Made by a program: the position numbers and the translations under genes
The notes under the pieces: model-generated
The model's input: the letters and a program-made list of their open reading frames with translations, nothing else
What the model was told of the DNA's origin: nothing
The model's database searches: none
In this document: piece after piece, positions 54,025 through 63,700 of the stretch
How the letters are laid out: each line of letters starts with the position of its first letter
How positions within the stretch are numbered: position 1 is the stretch's first letter
From: Thiosymbion sp942492625
GTDB lineage: Bacteria; Pseudomonadota; Gammaproteobacteria; Chromatiales; Chromatiaceae
Length of the DNA: 64,000 bases
Direction of reading: 5' to 3'
NCBI GenBank assembly: GCA_942492625.1
Contig: CALOFM010000021.1
Span: 124,001-188,000 of the forward strand

Positions 54025-55118
54025 AGCTTCTGCTCCAGCTCCTCGATCTTGACCGGCGAGCGCTCGGTCTGCTCGGTCTTGGTCTGCTTCTTGGCGAGAG
54101 CCGTGGCGGTACCGCCGAGGATGGCGCCCGCAACCCCGGCACCCAGGAAGGCTCCGGTGGTGTTTCCGGTAGGCACCGACAGGGCCTTGTAGAAGCCACC
54201 GGCGTCCCAGAAATCCGGCTCCGAGCAGCCGAGACAGGGATGGCCGGCCTCGATGGGCCAGCTCGTGCCCGAGTTCCAGCGCATGGTGGCGCAGGCGTTG
54301 TAGGCCATGGGTCCTTTGCAGCCTAGCCGGTAGAGGCACCAGCCCTTCTGCGCGCCCTCGTCGTCAAAGGTCTCGGCGAACAGGCCCTTGTCGTAGAAGG
54401 GGCGGCGATAGCAGCGGTCGTGTATGGATTGACCGAAGAAGGCTAGCGGCCTGCCGTATTGATCCAGCTCGGGGATCTGTCCGAAGGTGAGGTAATGGGC
54501 CAGCACGCCGGTGATGACCATGGGCACCGGAGGACAGCCGGAGACGTTGATCAACGGCTTGTCCTTGACGACGTCCTGGACGGCAACGGCACCGGTGGGA
54601 TTCGGGTCGGCCTTGGGTAGTCCGCCGAACGCGGCGCAGGTGCCGACCGCGACCACCGCCGCAGCGCCTTCCAGGGTCTCCTCGAGGATCTGCAGGTTGC
54701 TGTGTCCGGCGATGGTCGAGTAGCCGGGGTTGGAGTCCGGCCCGGGCAGGGAGCCGTCTACCACCAGCAAGTAGTTGCCGAAATTCTCCTTCATCGCCTG
54801 CGCGCGGGCCTGCTCGGCGGCATCGCCGGAGGCGGCCTGCAGCGTATGGTGATAGTCCAGGGAGATGTGGTTGAAGATGAGGTCCTCGACGGTGGGAGAG
54901 TGGCTTCGGGTCAGAGACTCGGTGCAGCCGGTGCACTCCTGAAAGGACAGCCAGATCACGGAGGGTCGTTTGGCCTTTTCCAGGGCCTCGGCGATGACGG
55001 GTGCCATGGTCGGAGGCAGGGCCATCAACGACGCGGTGGCAGCGCAGAACTTGAGAAAGCCGCGTCGTGACACCCCATGCTCGCGCAGGCTCTCGCCCAG
55101 GGTCTTGTCGGCAGCCAT
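54021..55118 (-). CDS. hynS: [NiFe] hydrogenase small subunit, Isp-type (HynS)
   Basis: A 365-residue precursor with a Tat signal (SRRGFLKFCAATASLMALPP) and a C-terminal membrane anchor (GAFLGAGVAGAILGG). The proximal cluster ligands are ECTGCTES, GTCAAFGGLP and SGCPP; the distal and medial clusters use HDRCYRRPFY, GWCLYRLGCKGPMAYNACA and HPCLGCSEPDFWD. The extra Cys residues of oxygen-tolerant enzymes are absent (Gly in CTGC and in FGG). Together with Isp1/Isp2 this places it in group 1e. It lies 17 bp downstream of a HupH-like gene. Confidence 0.96.
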   Translation of the reverse strand: MAADKTLGESLREHGVSRRGFLKFCAATASLMALPPTMAPVIAEALEKAKRPSVIWLSFQECTGCTESLTRSHSPTVEDLIFNHISLDYHHTLQAASGDAAEQARAQAMKENFGNYLLVVDGSLPGPDSNPGYSTIAGHSNLQILEETLEGAAAVVAVGTCAAFGGLPKADPNPTGAVAVQDVVKDKPLINVSGCPPVPMVITGVLAHYLTFGQIPELDQYGRPLAFFGQSIHDRCYRRPFYDKGLFAETFDDEGAQKGWCLYRLGCKGPMAYNACATMRWNSGTSWPIEAGHPCLGCSEPDFWDAGGFYKALSVPTGNTTGAFLGAGVAGAILGGTATALAKKQTKTEQTERSPVKIEELEQKL

Positions 55119-55135
55119 TGTTGCTCCTTCGATTA

Positions 55136-55576
55136 TCAGGACTGGGGATCGGGGTTGCCCGGGGCCGCTTCGATCAGGGCTTCGAGCTTTCTGATTGCAT
55201 CCGCAATATCCTGCGGTTGGCTGCGCAGGATGTCCGGAACGGTCGCGATCTCGATATGCAGAGCCAGCCGTCGGTCATCGAGGTTGCGGTAGTCGATGAG
55301 CCATACGCCTTGGATGGCTGTCTCGCGCACCCGCGTGGGGCCGAGTGCGTCGACGCGGGCCTCCACCTCGCCGGTGCCCAAACGCTCAAGCAGCCGTTCC
55401 TCGTCGCCTGGGCCGAAGGGGATGGAATTCAGGTCGATCTTCGTGCTCTCGCCGGTGTCGGCGAGGCGTTTGAGCCCATGGCGGATTTCATGCAGGATCG
55501 GCAGGCTGTTGCCCCAGGCGACGGCGGTGCCTGCGATGGGCTCTGCGGCGACGGTTATGCTTGCTGGTCCAGACAT
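55136..55576 (-). CDS. HupH/HyaF-like hydrogenase formation protein (C-terminal domain only)
   Basis: A 146-residue protein that matches the HupH/HyaF C-terminal domain: PILHEIRHGLKRLADTGES, IDLNSIPFGPGDEERLLERLG, GEVEA and the TAIQGVWLIDYRN to IEIATVPDIL stretch. HupH/HyaF helps insert iron-sulfur clusters into the small subunit. Full-length HupH is about 280 residues, so this is the short form, which also occurs in Isp-type clusters. ATG 55576 has no clear ribosome site; a TTAAC/GTTAA inverted repeat lies just upstream. It opens the hynS-isp1-isp2-hynL set. Confidence 0.8.
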   Translation of the reverse strand: MSGPASITVAAEPIAGTAVAWGNSLPILHEIRHGLKRLADTGESTKIDLNSIPFGPGDEERLLERLGTGEVEARVDALGPTRVRETAIQGVWLIDYRNLDDRRLALHIEIATVPDILRSQPQDIADAIRKLEALIEAAPGNPDPQS

Positions 55577-55577
55577 A

Positions 55578-55592
55578 TTAACAATTCGTTAA
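55578..55592 (-). promoter_or_regulatory. Inverted repeat before the HupH-like start
   Basis: TTAAC-AATTC-GTTAA, a perfect 5-bp repeat around a palindromic-like centre, placed directly before the ATG and where a ribosome site would be. It may be an operator for the hydrogenase genes. Confidence 0.35.
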
Positions 55593-55611
55593 TAAAGAAA
55601 TTACCAAAAGT

Positions 55612-55740
55612 CTATGCCGTCTCTTGCCGGCGGATCTTGATGCAGCGCAGTAAAAACGCGTGTTTCAGCGTGAAATTGCCGACGCCTTCGTCCGTGAGCA
55701 GGCTGTTGCCCAGGCCGAGGATGAGGGTGGTTTCCGTCAC
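55612..55740 (-). pseudogene. Truncated hydrogenase maturation protease (HyaD/HupD/HynD-like), N-terminal stump
   Basis: A 42-codon minus-strand frame from GTG 55740 to TAG. Residues 5-21, TLILGLGNSLLTDEGVG, match the nickel-site N-terminal motif of endopeptidases that cleave the large-subunit tail. After that the sequence (NFTLKHAFLLRC) is unrelated, and the rest of the roughly 160-residue protein is gone. It sits at the 5' side of the hydrogenase operon, so a complete protease gene was probably there once. HynL still has its cleavable tail, so a working protease is needed from elsewhere. Confidence 0.7.
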
Positions 55741-55745
55741 AGTTG

Positions 55746-55770
55746 ATTCGCGTCATTCGCGCGATTCGCG
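55746..55770. repeat. Tandem ATTCGCG repeats
   Basis: ATTCGCG occurs at 55746, 55755 and 55764 with a 9-bp period, between the maturation-protease stump and hypC. It may be a regulator-binding array or part of a dispersed repeat. Confidence 0.5.
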
Positions 55771-55817
55771 GTTTCCTGTAGTTTTTGTGCTCCAGCTTCT
55801 TGCGGAGACCCCCGTAA

Positions 55818-56066
55818 ATGTGCCTCGGCATTCCCATGCAGATCCGTTCCATCGACGGCCTTCTGGCCCGGTGCGAGGCCAAGGGCGCCGAGCGGGAGGC
55901 CAACCTGCTCATGCTTGAGCACGAAGACCTCGGCGTCGGTGACTTTGTGGTGGTGCACCTGGGCTATGCGGTGGACAAGGTCAGCGCCGAGGAGGCTGCC
56001 GCGGCCTGGGAAGTCTATGATCAGATGCTGGCGGCGGAGGGGGCGCAGCCGCTGGTGGGGTATTGA
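55818..56066 (+). CDS. hypC: HypC/HupF family hydrogenase maturation chaperone
   Basis: An 82-residue protein starting with the defining MCLGIPMQI; the N-terminal Cys binds the iron precursor and the hydrogenase large subunit. The middle VGDFVVVHLGYAVDKVS and the closing helix (AAAAWEVYDQML) are typical. GGAGA at 55803-55807 precedes the ATG. HypC/HupF shuttles the Fe(CN)2CO unit with HypD. It is transcribed away from the hydrogenase genes. Confidence 0.94.
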   Translation: MCLGIPMQIRSIDGLLARCEAKGAEREANLLMLEHEDLGVGDFVVVHLGYAVDKVSAEEAAAAWEVYDQMLAAEGAQPLVGY

Positions 56067-56119
56067 GCCCGCAGAGGGTTTCTCTGGCATCCGCGGTTCC
56101 AGAGCAGAACAGTCACAAC

Positions 56120-56584
56120 TCAGACAGGCTCCCGGACACTCTCGGCGGCGATCCTGTACTGGCGCTCAGCTTCCGTTTCCTCTTCGCCTTCGGCCTCTTC
56201 GATCATCGCGCAATTCCTGGCCATGCGCGCCTGCATCGCCGCCTTCCAGGCCGGGTTGACCTTGTCGGCGAGGCGCTGGGGAGGTGTCAGCGCTGCGGCG
56301 GCCGAGGCAGCCACGAAGTGGTCGGCCTGGGCGAGCCAGTCGGTGTCCCTGCCGCAGGCGGTGTAGGTCTTGACCGCGTAGCCCTTGGCCGCTGCGTAGG
56401 CGTCCTGCACCTCGGCATCGCTGGCGTGCGGATTCAAGGCGGTCTGGACCGCGCGGGAAATCCGATCGTCCGTGCACAAGCCGATGACGTTCTCCGTGAA
56501 CCTGGCTCCGATGATGCGCTGCAGGGGCGCGGACAGTCCATCCAGCGCTTCTCTCAGCTCGCGGTCGTTCGAGATGGTTGCCAT
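56120..56584 (-). CDS. Hypothetical protein beside the hydrogenase cluster
   Basis: A 154-residue protein with start ATG 56584 (AGGAAC site just upstream; a longer frame to 56620 is less likely). It is alpha-helical, with ELREALDGLSAPLQRIIGARF near the N-terminus, TACGRDTDWLAQADHFVAASAAAA in the middle and an acidic MIEEAEGEEETEAE end. I do not recognise a family. It is convergent with hypC. Its role may be tied to hydrogenase, but only by position. Confidence 0.55.
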   Translation of the reverse strand: MATISNDRELREALDGLSAPLQRIIGARFTENVIGLCTDDRISRAVQTALNPHASDAEVQDAYAAAKGYAVKTYTACGRDTDWLAQADHFVAASAAAALTPPQRLADKVNPAWKAAMQARMARNCAMIEEAEGEEETEAERQYRIAAESVREPV

Positions 56585-56841
56585 GATGATGGTTCCTGAA
56601 CTTCGGCGAAACCATGTCACCGCGAACCGGGTGCGCGGTGCTCCGGTACCGGACTATGGGGGAAACGGACGCGCAGGCGCATTGACAAGCGTCACTCGGC
56701 TAGCGTAAACGGGGGCTCCCGGATCTATCCGAGGGCCCCTGTTCAAGCTAGTGAGCTGATGTATTCGTTGGCCCCCACGATGACGGAAGGGATTGTGTAG
56801 GTGGGCCGTCGGACGCGTGCGGTGCACTAAAATTTCGAACG

Positions 56842-57672
56842 ATGAGTATGAAACGTACGGTCTTTTTCGTCTCCGAGAGCACCGGCATCACCGCCGAGAC
56901 CTTGGGGCACAGCCTGATCTCCCAGTTCGATGGTGTGAGCTTCGAGCAGGTCTACATGCCCTATATCAACACCGAGCTACTGGCCAAGGCCCTGACCGTA
57001 CGCATGCAGGAGGCTCTTGACCGGGACGGTGACCGGCCCCTGGTGTTCAGCACTATTCTGAACGACAAGATCCGCGCCATCCTAAAAGGCGGAAACTGCT
57101 TCTTCCTTGAGCTGTTCGAGCTCTTCATCGAGCCCGTCAGCAATGAGCTCGGCGTCAATCCGCGCCTGCAGTCGGGTCGCAGCCACGGCATTACCAAGCC
57201 GAGCCTTTACACCAAGCGCATCGAAGCCATCAACTTTGCGATGGCCAACGACGACGGCATGCGGCCGGACAATCTCAAGAATGCGGACGTTGTCCTCACG
57301 GGGGTGTCGCGCTCGGGCAAGACGCCGACCTGCCTGTATCTGGCCATGCACTACGGACTGCGGGCGGCGAACTATCCGATCACCGAGGAGGACTTCGACC
57401 GCGGTGACGTGCCCGAGGTCCTCTACGAATGCAGGCGTCGGCTCTTCGCCCTCACCATCGACACGCAGCGCCTCAAGCTCATCCGCGAGGAGCGTCGTCC
57501 GGGAAGCGCGTACGCGTCCCTGGAACGCTGCCGTTCCGACATCCGTCACGCCAATTTCATATTCAAGCAGCTCGACGTCCCCGTGCTGAACACCACCAGC
57601 CAGTCAATCGAGGAGATCTCGACCCATATTCTCAAGGCCGTCAAGAGCCTTTTGGACTGGTCGGGCGCTTAG
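56842..57672 (+). CDS. ppsR: Phosphoenolpyruvate synthase regulatory kinase/pyrophosphorylase
   Basis: A 276-residue DUF299/PSRP protein with RTVFFVSESTGITAETLGHSLISQF at the N-terminus, the SRSHGITKPSLYTKRIEAINFAM-like substrate block and the P-loop GVSRSGKTPTCLYLA. It inactivates PEP synthase by ADP-dependent phosphorylation of a Thr and reverses it by phosphorolysis, thereby controlling gluconeogenesis. The ATG at 56842 gives the normal length. A PEP synthase gene should exist elsewhere. Confidence 0.94.
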   Translation: MSMKRTVFFVSESTGITAETLGHSLISQFDGVSFEQVYMPYINTELLAKALTVRMQEALDRDGDRPLVFSTILNDKIRAILKGGNCFFLELFELFIEPVSNELGVNPRLQSGRSHGITKPSLYTKRIEAINFAMANDDGMRPDNLKNADVVLTGVSRSGKTPTCLYLAMHYGLRAANYPITEEDFDRGDVPEVLYECRRRLFALTIDTQRLKLIREERRPGSAYASLERCRSDIRHANFIFKQLDVPVLNTTSQSIEEISTHILKAVKSLLDWSGA

Positions 57673-57786
57673 CCATCCGCTCTCCATATCCGTAGTAGAT
57701 GCGGCTTTAATCGGCACTCGGTGCCTGTCATACTTGAGTCTTTCGCCGGGTTTATCCGCGAAAGCCACAAGTGAGGTGCGCTCAGG

Positions 57787-59559
57787 GTGCCTACCCTCGA
57801 CCACGAGCCGAGTCTGTTTCATCTTCTGCTGATCAAGCCCTCACACTACGACGACGACGGCTATGTCATCCAGTGGGTGCGCTCTTCTCTGCCCTCCAAC
57901 AGCCTGGCGACGGTCTACGGAATCGCCCGGGACGCCGCCGAGCGGCAAGTGCTCGGCAAGGACGTGGATATCCGCGTCCGCGCCCTCGACGAGACCAACT
58001 CGCGGGTTGATGTCCCCAAGCTGATTCGGGAGATCCGCAGGGGCGGTGGCAAGGGACTCGTGGGTATGGTCGGGGTGCAGTCGAATCAGTATCCCCGTGC
58101 CCTGGACATCGCCAAGCGCTTCCGCGCCGTCGGACTACCGGTAGTGATCGGCGGCTTCCACGTCAGCGGCTGCCTGACCATGCTCAAAGAGATGCCCGTC
58201 GAGCTGCACGAGGCCCTGGACCTCGGCATCAGCCTGTTCGCCGGGGAGCTGGAGGGCCGGCTCGAAGACCTGCTGTGTGACACGCTCAAGGGCAGGCTTC
58301 AGCCCGTTTACGACTTCCTGAACGACCTGCCGGACATGAGCGGTACGCCGACGCCCTACCTGCCGCCGGACCGCGTGCGCCTGACCATGGGAAAGCGCGC
58401 GAGCTTCGATGCCGGACGCGGTTGTCCCTATCTGTGCAGCTTCTGCACCATCATCAACGTGCAGGGCCGCAAGTCGCGGCACCGCACGGCGGACGACGTG
58501 GAGCGGTTGGTGCGCGCCAATGCGGAGGACGACATCCACAACTTCTTCATCACGGACGACAATTTCGCCCGCAACCGCAACTGGGAGGCGATTTTCGACC
58601 GGCTGATCGAGCTGCGTGAATCCGGCATGGAAATCTGGCTGGTCATCCAGGTGGACACCCAGTCCCACCGCATCCCGCGCTTCATCGAGAAGGCCGGAAG
58701 GGCGGGGTCACGCGTGCCTTCATCGGTATGGAGAACATCAATCCGGACTCGCTGAAGACGGCCCAGAAGGGGCAGAACAAGATCACGGACTACCGAGCCA
58801 TGCTCCAGGCGTGGCATCGGGGTGGGCGTGCTGACCTACGCCGGCTACATCATCGGATTCCCGACCGATACCCCAAAGTCCATCCGCCGCGACATCGAGA
58901 TCATCAAGCGCGAGCTGCCGGTCGACATCATGGAGTTCTTCGTCCTGACGCCGCTCCCGGGCTCCGAAGATCACCAGCGCTTGGTGGAGGAGGGCGTGCC
59001 CCTGGATCCAGACATGAACAACTACGACACCCAGCACGTGACCATGGACCATCCGCAGATGTCCAAGTCCGAGTGGGAAGGCATTTACCGGGAGGTCTGG
59101 GACCTCTATTACACCGAAGAGCACGTCGCCACCGTGCTGCGGCGCTCGCGCGCCTGGGGCTACGATCCCAAGCACATGCTGGCCAAGCTGTTCGCCTTCC
59201 ACGCCCCCATCGTCTACGAGGGCATGCACCCGCTGGAGGGGGGCTTGATCCGGCGCAAGGTGCGGCGGGACCGCCGCCCGGGCTTTCCCGTCGAGAACCC
59301 GCTGGTCTTCTATCCGAAGCTTGCCTTGGAATACGCCTTCAAGTACGCGGGTGCCTTGGGCATGCACCGCCGTTACCAGCGCATCCTCGCGGAGGTTGCG
59401 GCCGAGACCAATTCCGGGGACTACATGGACACGGCCATGTCCCCGGTGGAGCAGGGAGAGGAGGACAATCTGCAGCTCTTTACCGCCACCATCTCGGCGC
59501 AGGAGTTCGTGAAAAAGCGGCGCGCTCTTGCTCAAAAACGCAAGAAGGCCAGAGCCTGA
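57787..59559 (+). pseudogene. B12-binding domain radical SAM protein with two compensating frameshifts
   Basis: From GTG 57787 the frame encodes an N-terminal cobalamin-binding-like domain (LLLIKPSHYDDDGYVIQW, VIGGFHVSGCL) and a radical SAM core with the CxxxCxxC cluster motif in GRGCPYLCSFCTI (about residue 213). The frame shifts near 58700 (GGGCGGGG), runs in a second frame as RAFIGMENINPDSL, and shifts back near 58815 in CGGGGTGGG, restoring the first frame (LTYAGYIIGFPTD) to the stop at 59557. Conserved sequence on all three sides and the position in G-runs suggest sequencing indels in a complete 590-residue gene. The substrate is unknown. Confidence 0.75.
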
Positions 59560-59720
59560 GAGCGAGGTTTTGCGGGCGGGCGGTTCTCGCCGGGGAATTT
59601 CCACACATGTCGCGGGGCGGAAGGTCCCGAGAATCTGACTAGAACGGCTCTGCCACCCGGATGGCCTTGAACCCGGTCTCTTTTGCCGTTGATTCGGTAC
59701 CTGCATGGGTGCCGCGCACG

Positions 59721-60689
59721 TCAGGAAGCGGTCTTGCGCGAAAAGTCGACTTGCTGAACCTGAGCGACGCCCCCCTCCGGTACCGCGATCTCGACGGGGG
59801 CTACGGCTTCTGCCGGCTCCTCTTTCAACGCACGTTTTGCGGACCAACCGACCAAGTTGCGTTTCGGTGGCTCTTCGATCGCGATCGGCTCCGGCTCTAC
59901 CCCGGTCACCTCTGGCGTCTCCTCGAAAAGGACCTTGGTGATCTGGTGTCGGTCTTTCTCCAAGACCGTGAGCCGGGCACCCTCGAGGGGAACCACGTCA
60001 TTGACGTTTGCGATGCGTCCCAGCCGGTGGTTGACGAGGCCTCCGAGTGTTACATAGTCCCCCGTGGTGAAGGGAAGGTTGAGCTTGGGCTCCAGCTCTG
60101 TGACACGCGCGCCGCCGTTGATGATGTAGCGCTGGCGGCCTTCCATCTTGATATGGCGGTGGCGTGGGCTGAACTCGTCCTCGTAGTCGCCGACGATCTC
60201 CTCCAGGATGTCGTCCAGGGTGATCAGGCCCTCCGTGCCGCCGTACTCGTCCAAGACAATGGCCATCTGTCGCCGGTTGCTGGTGAAGTCCTTCAGCAGT
60301 GAGCTCAGCTGCATGGTATCTGGTATGAAATAGGCGTCCATCATGACGTCCGTGACCTGTTGCTCGAGGATCTTTGTCGTTTCCTCCGGACTCCGGGCGT
60401 CTGAGAGTCTGTGCAGGAGCTGCTTCATGGAGACTACACCGATGATGTCGTCCACGGACGTCTCGTAGATCGGATAGCGTCCGCGGTGATCCTCCCGGAA
60501 GAGGGAGAGGACGTCGTCAACGGTCGACGTGTGGGGCAGGGCTTCCACGTCGGTGCGCGGTATCATTGCGTCTCGCGCCATGTGATCGTCGAGGTCGAAC
60601 ACCCCGCGCAGCATCATGTTCAGCTGGGGATCGAGGGCGCTCTCCTGCTCGCTGGCGGTCAGGACGGTGCGAATCTCTTCTGCGGTCAT
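59721..60689 (-). CDS. HlyC/CorC (CNNM) family protein, N-terminal membrane domain missing
   Basis: A 322-residue frame from ATG 60689. It starts at the usual junction TAEEIRTVL, followed by DIMIPRT-type ARDAMIPRTDV, two CBS repeats (about residues 40-160), then the DEYGGTEGLITLDDILEEIVGD motif and the CorC/HlyC C-terminal domain (GGLVNHRLGRI). CNNM transporters carry a DUF21 membrane domain of about 150 residues before this part; here the upstream DNA encodes no such domain and instead overlaps the hrpA start. It is either a short CorC-type protein or, more likely, a truncated gene. Ion efflux or transport is the family role. Confidence 0.7.
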   Translation of the reverse strand: MTAEEIRTVLTASEQESALDPQLNMMLRGVFDLDDHMARDAMIPRTDVEALPHTSTVDDVLSLFREDHRGRYPIYETSVDDIIGVVSMKQLLHRLSDARSPEETTKILEQQVTDVMMDAYFIPDTMQLSSLLKDFTSNRRQMAIVLDEYGGTEGLITLDDILEEIVGDYEDEFSPRHRHIKMEGRQRYIINGGARVTELEPKLNLPFTTGDYVTLGGLVNHRLGRIANVNDVVPLEGARLTVLEKDRHQITKVLFEETPEVTGVEPEPIAIEEPPKRNLVGWSAKRALKEEPAEAVAPVEIAVPEGGVAQVQQVDFSRKTAS

Positions 60690-60764
60690 GGAGAAGTGTC
60701 CGCAGGATCGCGGGGCGCGCAACCCATGAGCACATCTTAGTTTGAAAGACTTCCGAAGCGACCT

Positions 60765-63700
60765 TTGAATTCCCCTCGTTTTCCGTCCCCATCCCATCTG
60801 GACCTTTGCACCCTGGATGACCGTCAAGTCCTGCGCCGCCGATTGCGCGGGTTGGAGCATCGCAGGCGCCAGGGGCAGCCTTACGACCAAGGACTCGCGA
60901 AGCTTTGGCAGGCGATCCATCAGTCCCGGTCGCTGCTCGAGCGCCGCCAGATCGTTGATCCCCTCGAGCCGGGTATCCTCGCGAGCTTCCGGTCAGCGGG
61001 GACGCATCGCTGATCGAGACCACAAGGGGGGTGGGGGACGGAGGGGGGGGCATACCCAGCCGCGGCGCATCGCCGCGCGCGCCCTGGCGAGCAGGGTCTC
61101 CCGGGAGCTCGGGACAGAGCTCGGTACGCTGGTGGGCTACAAGGTGCGCTTCCACGATCGGGTGCGGCCGGAGACCTCGATCAAGCTGATGACCGACGGC
61201 ATGCTGCTGGCGGAGATCGCGCAGGACAGGTTTCTCTATCAGTACGACACCCTCATCATCGACGAGGCCCACGAGCGCAGCCTCAACATCGACTTCCTGC
61301 TCGGCTACCTGAAGGGCCTCTTGCCGCGGCGGCCCGATCTCAAGCTCATCGTTACCTCCGCCACCATCGATCCCGAACGTTTTGCCGAGCACTTCGCCGG
61401 AGCGCCTGTCATCGAGATCTCCGGGCGCACCTATCCGGTCGAGGTACGGCACCGTCCGCCGGAGGACGAGAACGTCGGCGAGCGGGACGACGCCATGCAG
61501 CTTGCCATCTCGCAAGCCCTGGACGAGCTCGCCGGTGTGGGCCGGGGCGACGTGCTGGTGTTCCTCTCCGGCGAGCGCGAGATCCGCGAGACGGCGGAGA
61601 CCCTGCGCAAGCACCATCCGCCCTCCACCGAGATCCTGCCGCTGTACGCCCGCCAGGGGCCCAAGGACCAGGCGCGGGTTTTCCAGCCCCACGGAGCCCG
61701 CCGCGTGGTTCTGGCCACCAACGTGGCCGAGACCTCGCTGACGGTGCCGGGGATCCACTACGTGATCGATCCGGGGTTCGCGCGCATCAGCCGCTACAGC
61801 CACCGCAGCAAGGTCCAGCGCCTGCCGGTGGAGCGCGTCTCTCGCGCCTCTGCGAGCCAGCGCATGGGCCGTTGCGGGCGCATGGCTGCGGGTGTGTGTA
61901 TCCGGCTGTATACGCAGGACAATTTCGAGTCCCGCGCCGAGTTCACGGAGCCGGAGATACAGCGCACCAACCTGGCGGCGGTCATCCTGCAGATGAAGCT
62001 GCTGGGCTTCGGGGACATCGAGGACTTCCCGTTCCTCGACCCACCGGATGCCAAGTTGATCTCCGACGGCTACCGGACCCTGGAGGAGCTGGCGGCCCTG
62101 GACAACGCGGGCAACCTGACGCCGCTTGGCAAACAGCTGGCTCGCCTCCCGCTGGACCCGCGCATCGGGCGCATGCTGCTGGCCTCCGCGGAGCACCACT
62201 GCCTGACCGAGATGCTCATCGTTGCCGCGGCGCTGAGCGTCCAGGACCCGCGGGAGCGGCCCATGGACAAGCAGCAGGCCGCCGACGAGATCCATGCCAC
62301 CTTCGCGCACGAGGACTCGGACTTTCTCGCCTTTCTGAACCTCTGGTCATTTCTGGAAAAACAACGTAATCATCTGTCAAAAATAAAATATATAAAGCTT
62401 TGTCAGCGCCATTTTCTGTCCTGGAGCCGGGTCCAGGAGTGGCACGACATCCACACCCAGCTGCGCCTGAGCATGCACGAGATGGGCTTCAAGGAGAACC
62501 AGGCGGAGGGCAGCTTCGAGGAAATCCATCAAGCCTTGCTTACCGGCCTGCTCAGCAACATCGGCTTCAAGGACGAACGCCGGGAATATCTGGGTGCGCG
62601 CAACAGCCGCTTCTACATCCATCCCGGCTCGGGGCTGTTCGACAAGGCACCCAAGTGGATTGTGGCGGCGGAGCGGGTCGAGACCACGCGCCAGTACGGG
62701 CGCATCGTCGCCAAGGTCCAGCCCGCATGGATCGAGGGTGCCGCTGCCCACCTGGTCCAGCGCAGCTACTCCGAGCCCCACTGGCAGTCCAAGTCCGGCC
62801 AGGTGGCGGCCTACGAGAAGGTGACCCTGTTCGGCGTTGCCATCGTCCCCAAGCGCCGTGTCAACTTCGGGCCCATCAATCCGGCGGAGGCGCGGGAGAT
62901 CTTTCTGCGCTTCGGCCTCGCAGAAGGTGACTTCGAGACCCGCGCCCCCTTCTGGCGCCACAACCGGGAGCTGATCGAGTACGTCCAGCACCTGGAGGCC
63001 AAGTCCCGCCGCCGGGACATCCTGGTGGACGAGGAGGCCATCTACGCCTTCTATGAGCAGCGGGTACCGAGTGGTATCTATTCCACCCCCCAGTTCGAGA
63101 AGTGGCTGCGCAAGGCGACGCGCAAGGACCCCAAGATCCTGCACATGCGCATGGGCGACCTCATGCGCCGGGAGGCCGGGGAGGTGACCGAAGCAGGCGT
63201 TTCCGGACAGCCTGCAGGTGGGGGCCACGCGGCTTCCGCTGGAGTACCGATTCGACCCGGGCAAGGCCGCGGACGGTCTGACCCTGACCGTCCCATTGCC
63301 GCTGGTGAACCAGGTCTCGCCCCAGCGTTGCGAGTGGCTGGTCCCTGGTTTGCTGGAGGAGCGCATCATCGCCCTGCTGCGGGGCCTGCCCAAACAGATC
63401 CGCAGGGCCTTCGTTCCGATTCCGGAGACGGCGAAGCGACTCGTGGAGCGGCTCGTGCCGTCGGACCGTCCCCTGATCCAGGCGCTTGGCGAGGCGCTCA
63501 ACGAAACGGCGGGTATCCAGGTCCCCGAAGACGCCTGGAACGAGGGAGATCGTACCCGAGCACCTGCGCATGAAGTTCCGCCTGGTGGACGAGCAGGGAA
63601 TGCAGGTCGCGCATGGGGACGATTTCGCCCGGTTCAAACGGCGAGTACGGGGGCGAGGGGCAACAGGTCTTTGCGCGTATCCCCTCCAGCGACCTGGAAC

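Noticed and set aside
60517..62310. 597-codon minus-strand open frame
   Set aside because: Opposite strand carries clear DEAH-helicase motifs; this frame has none.
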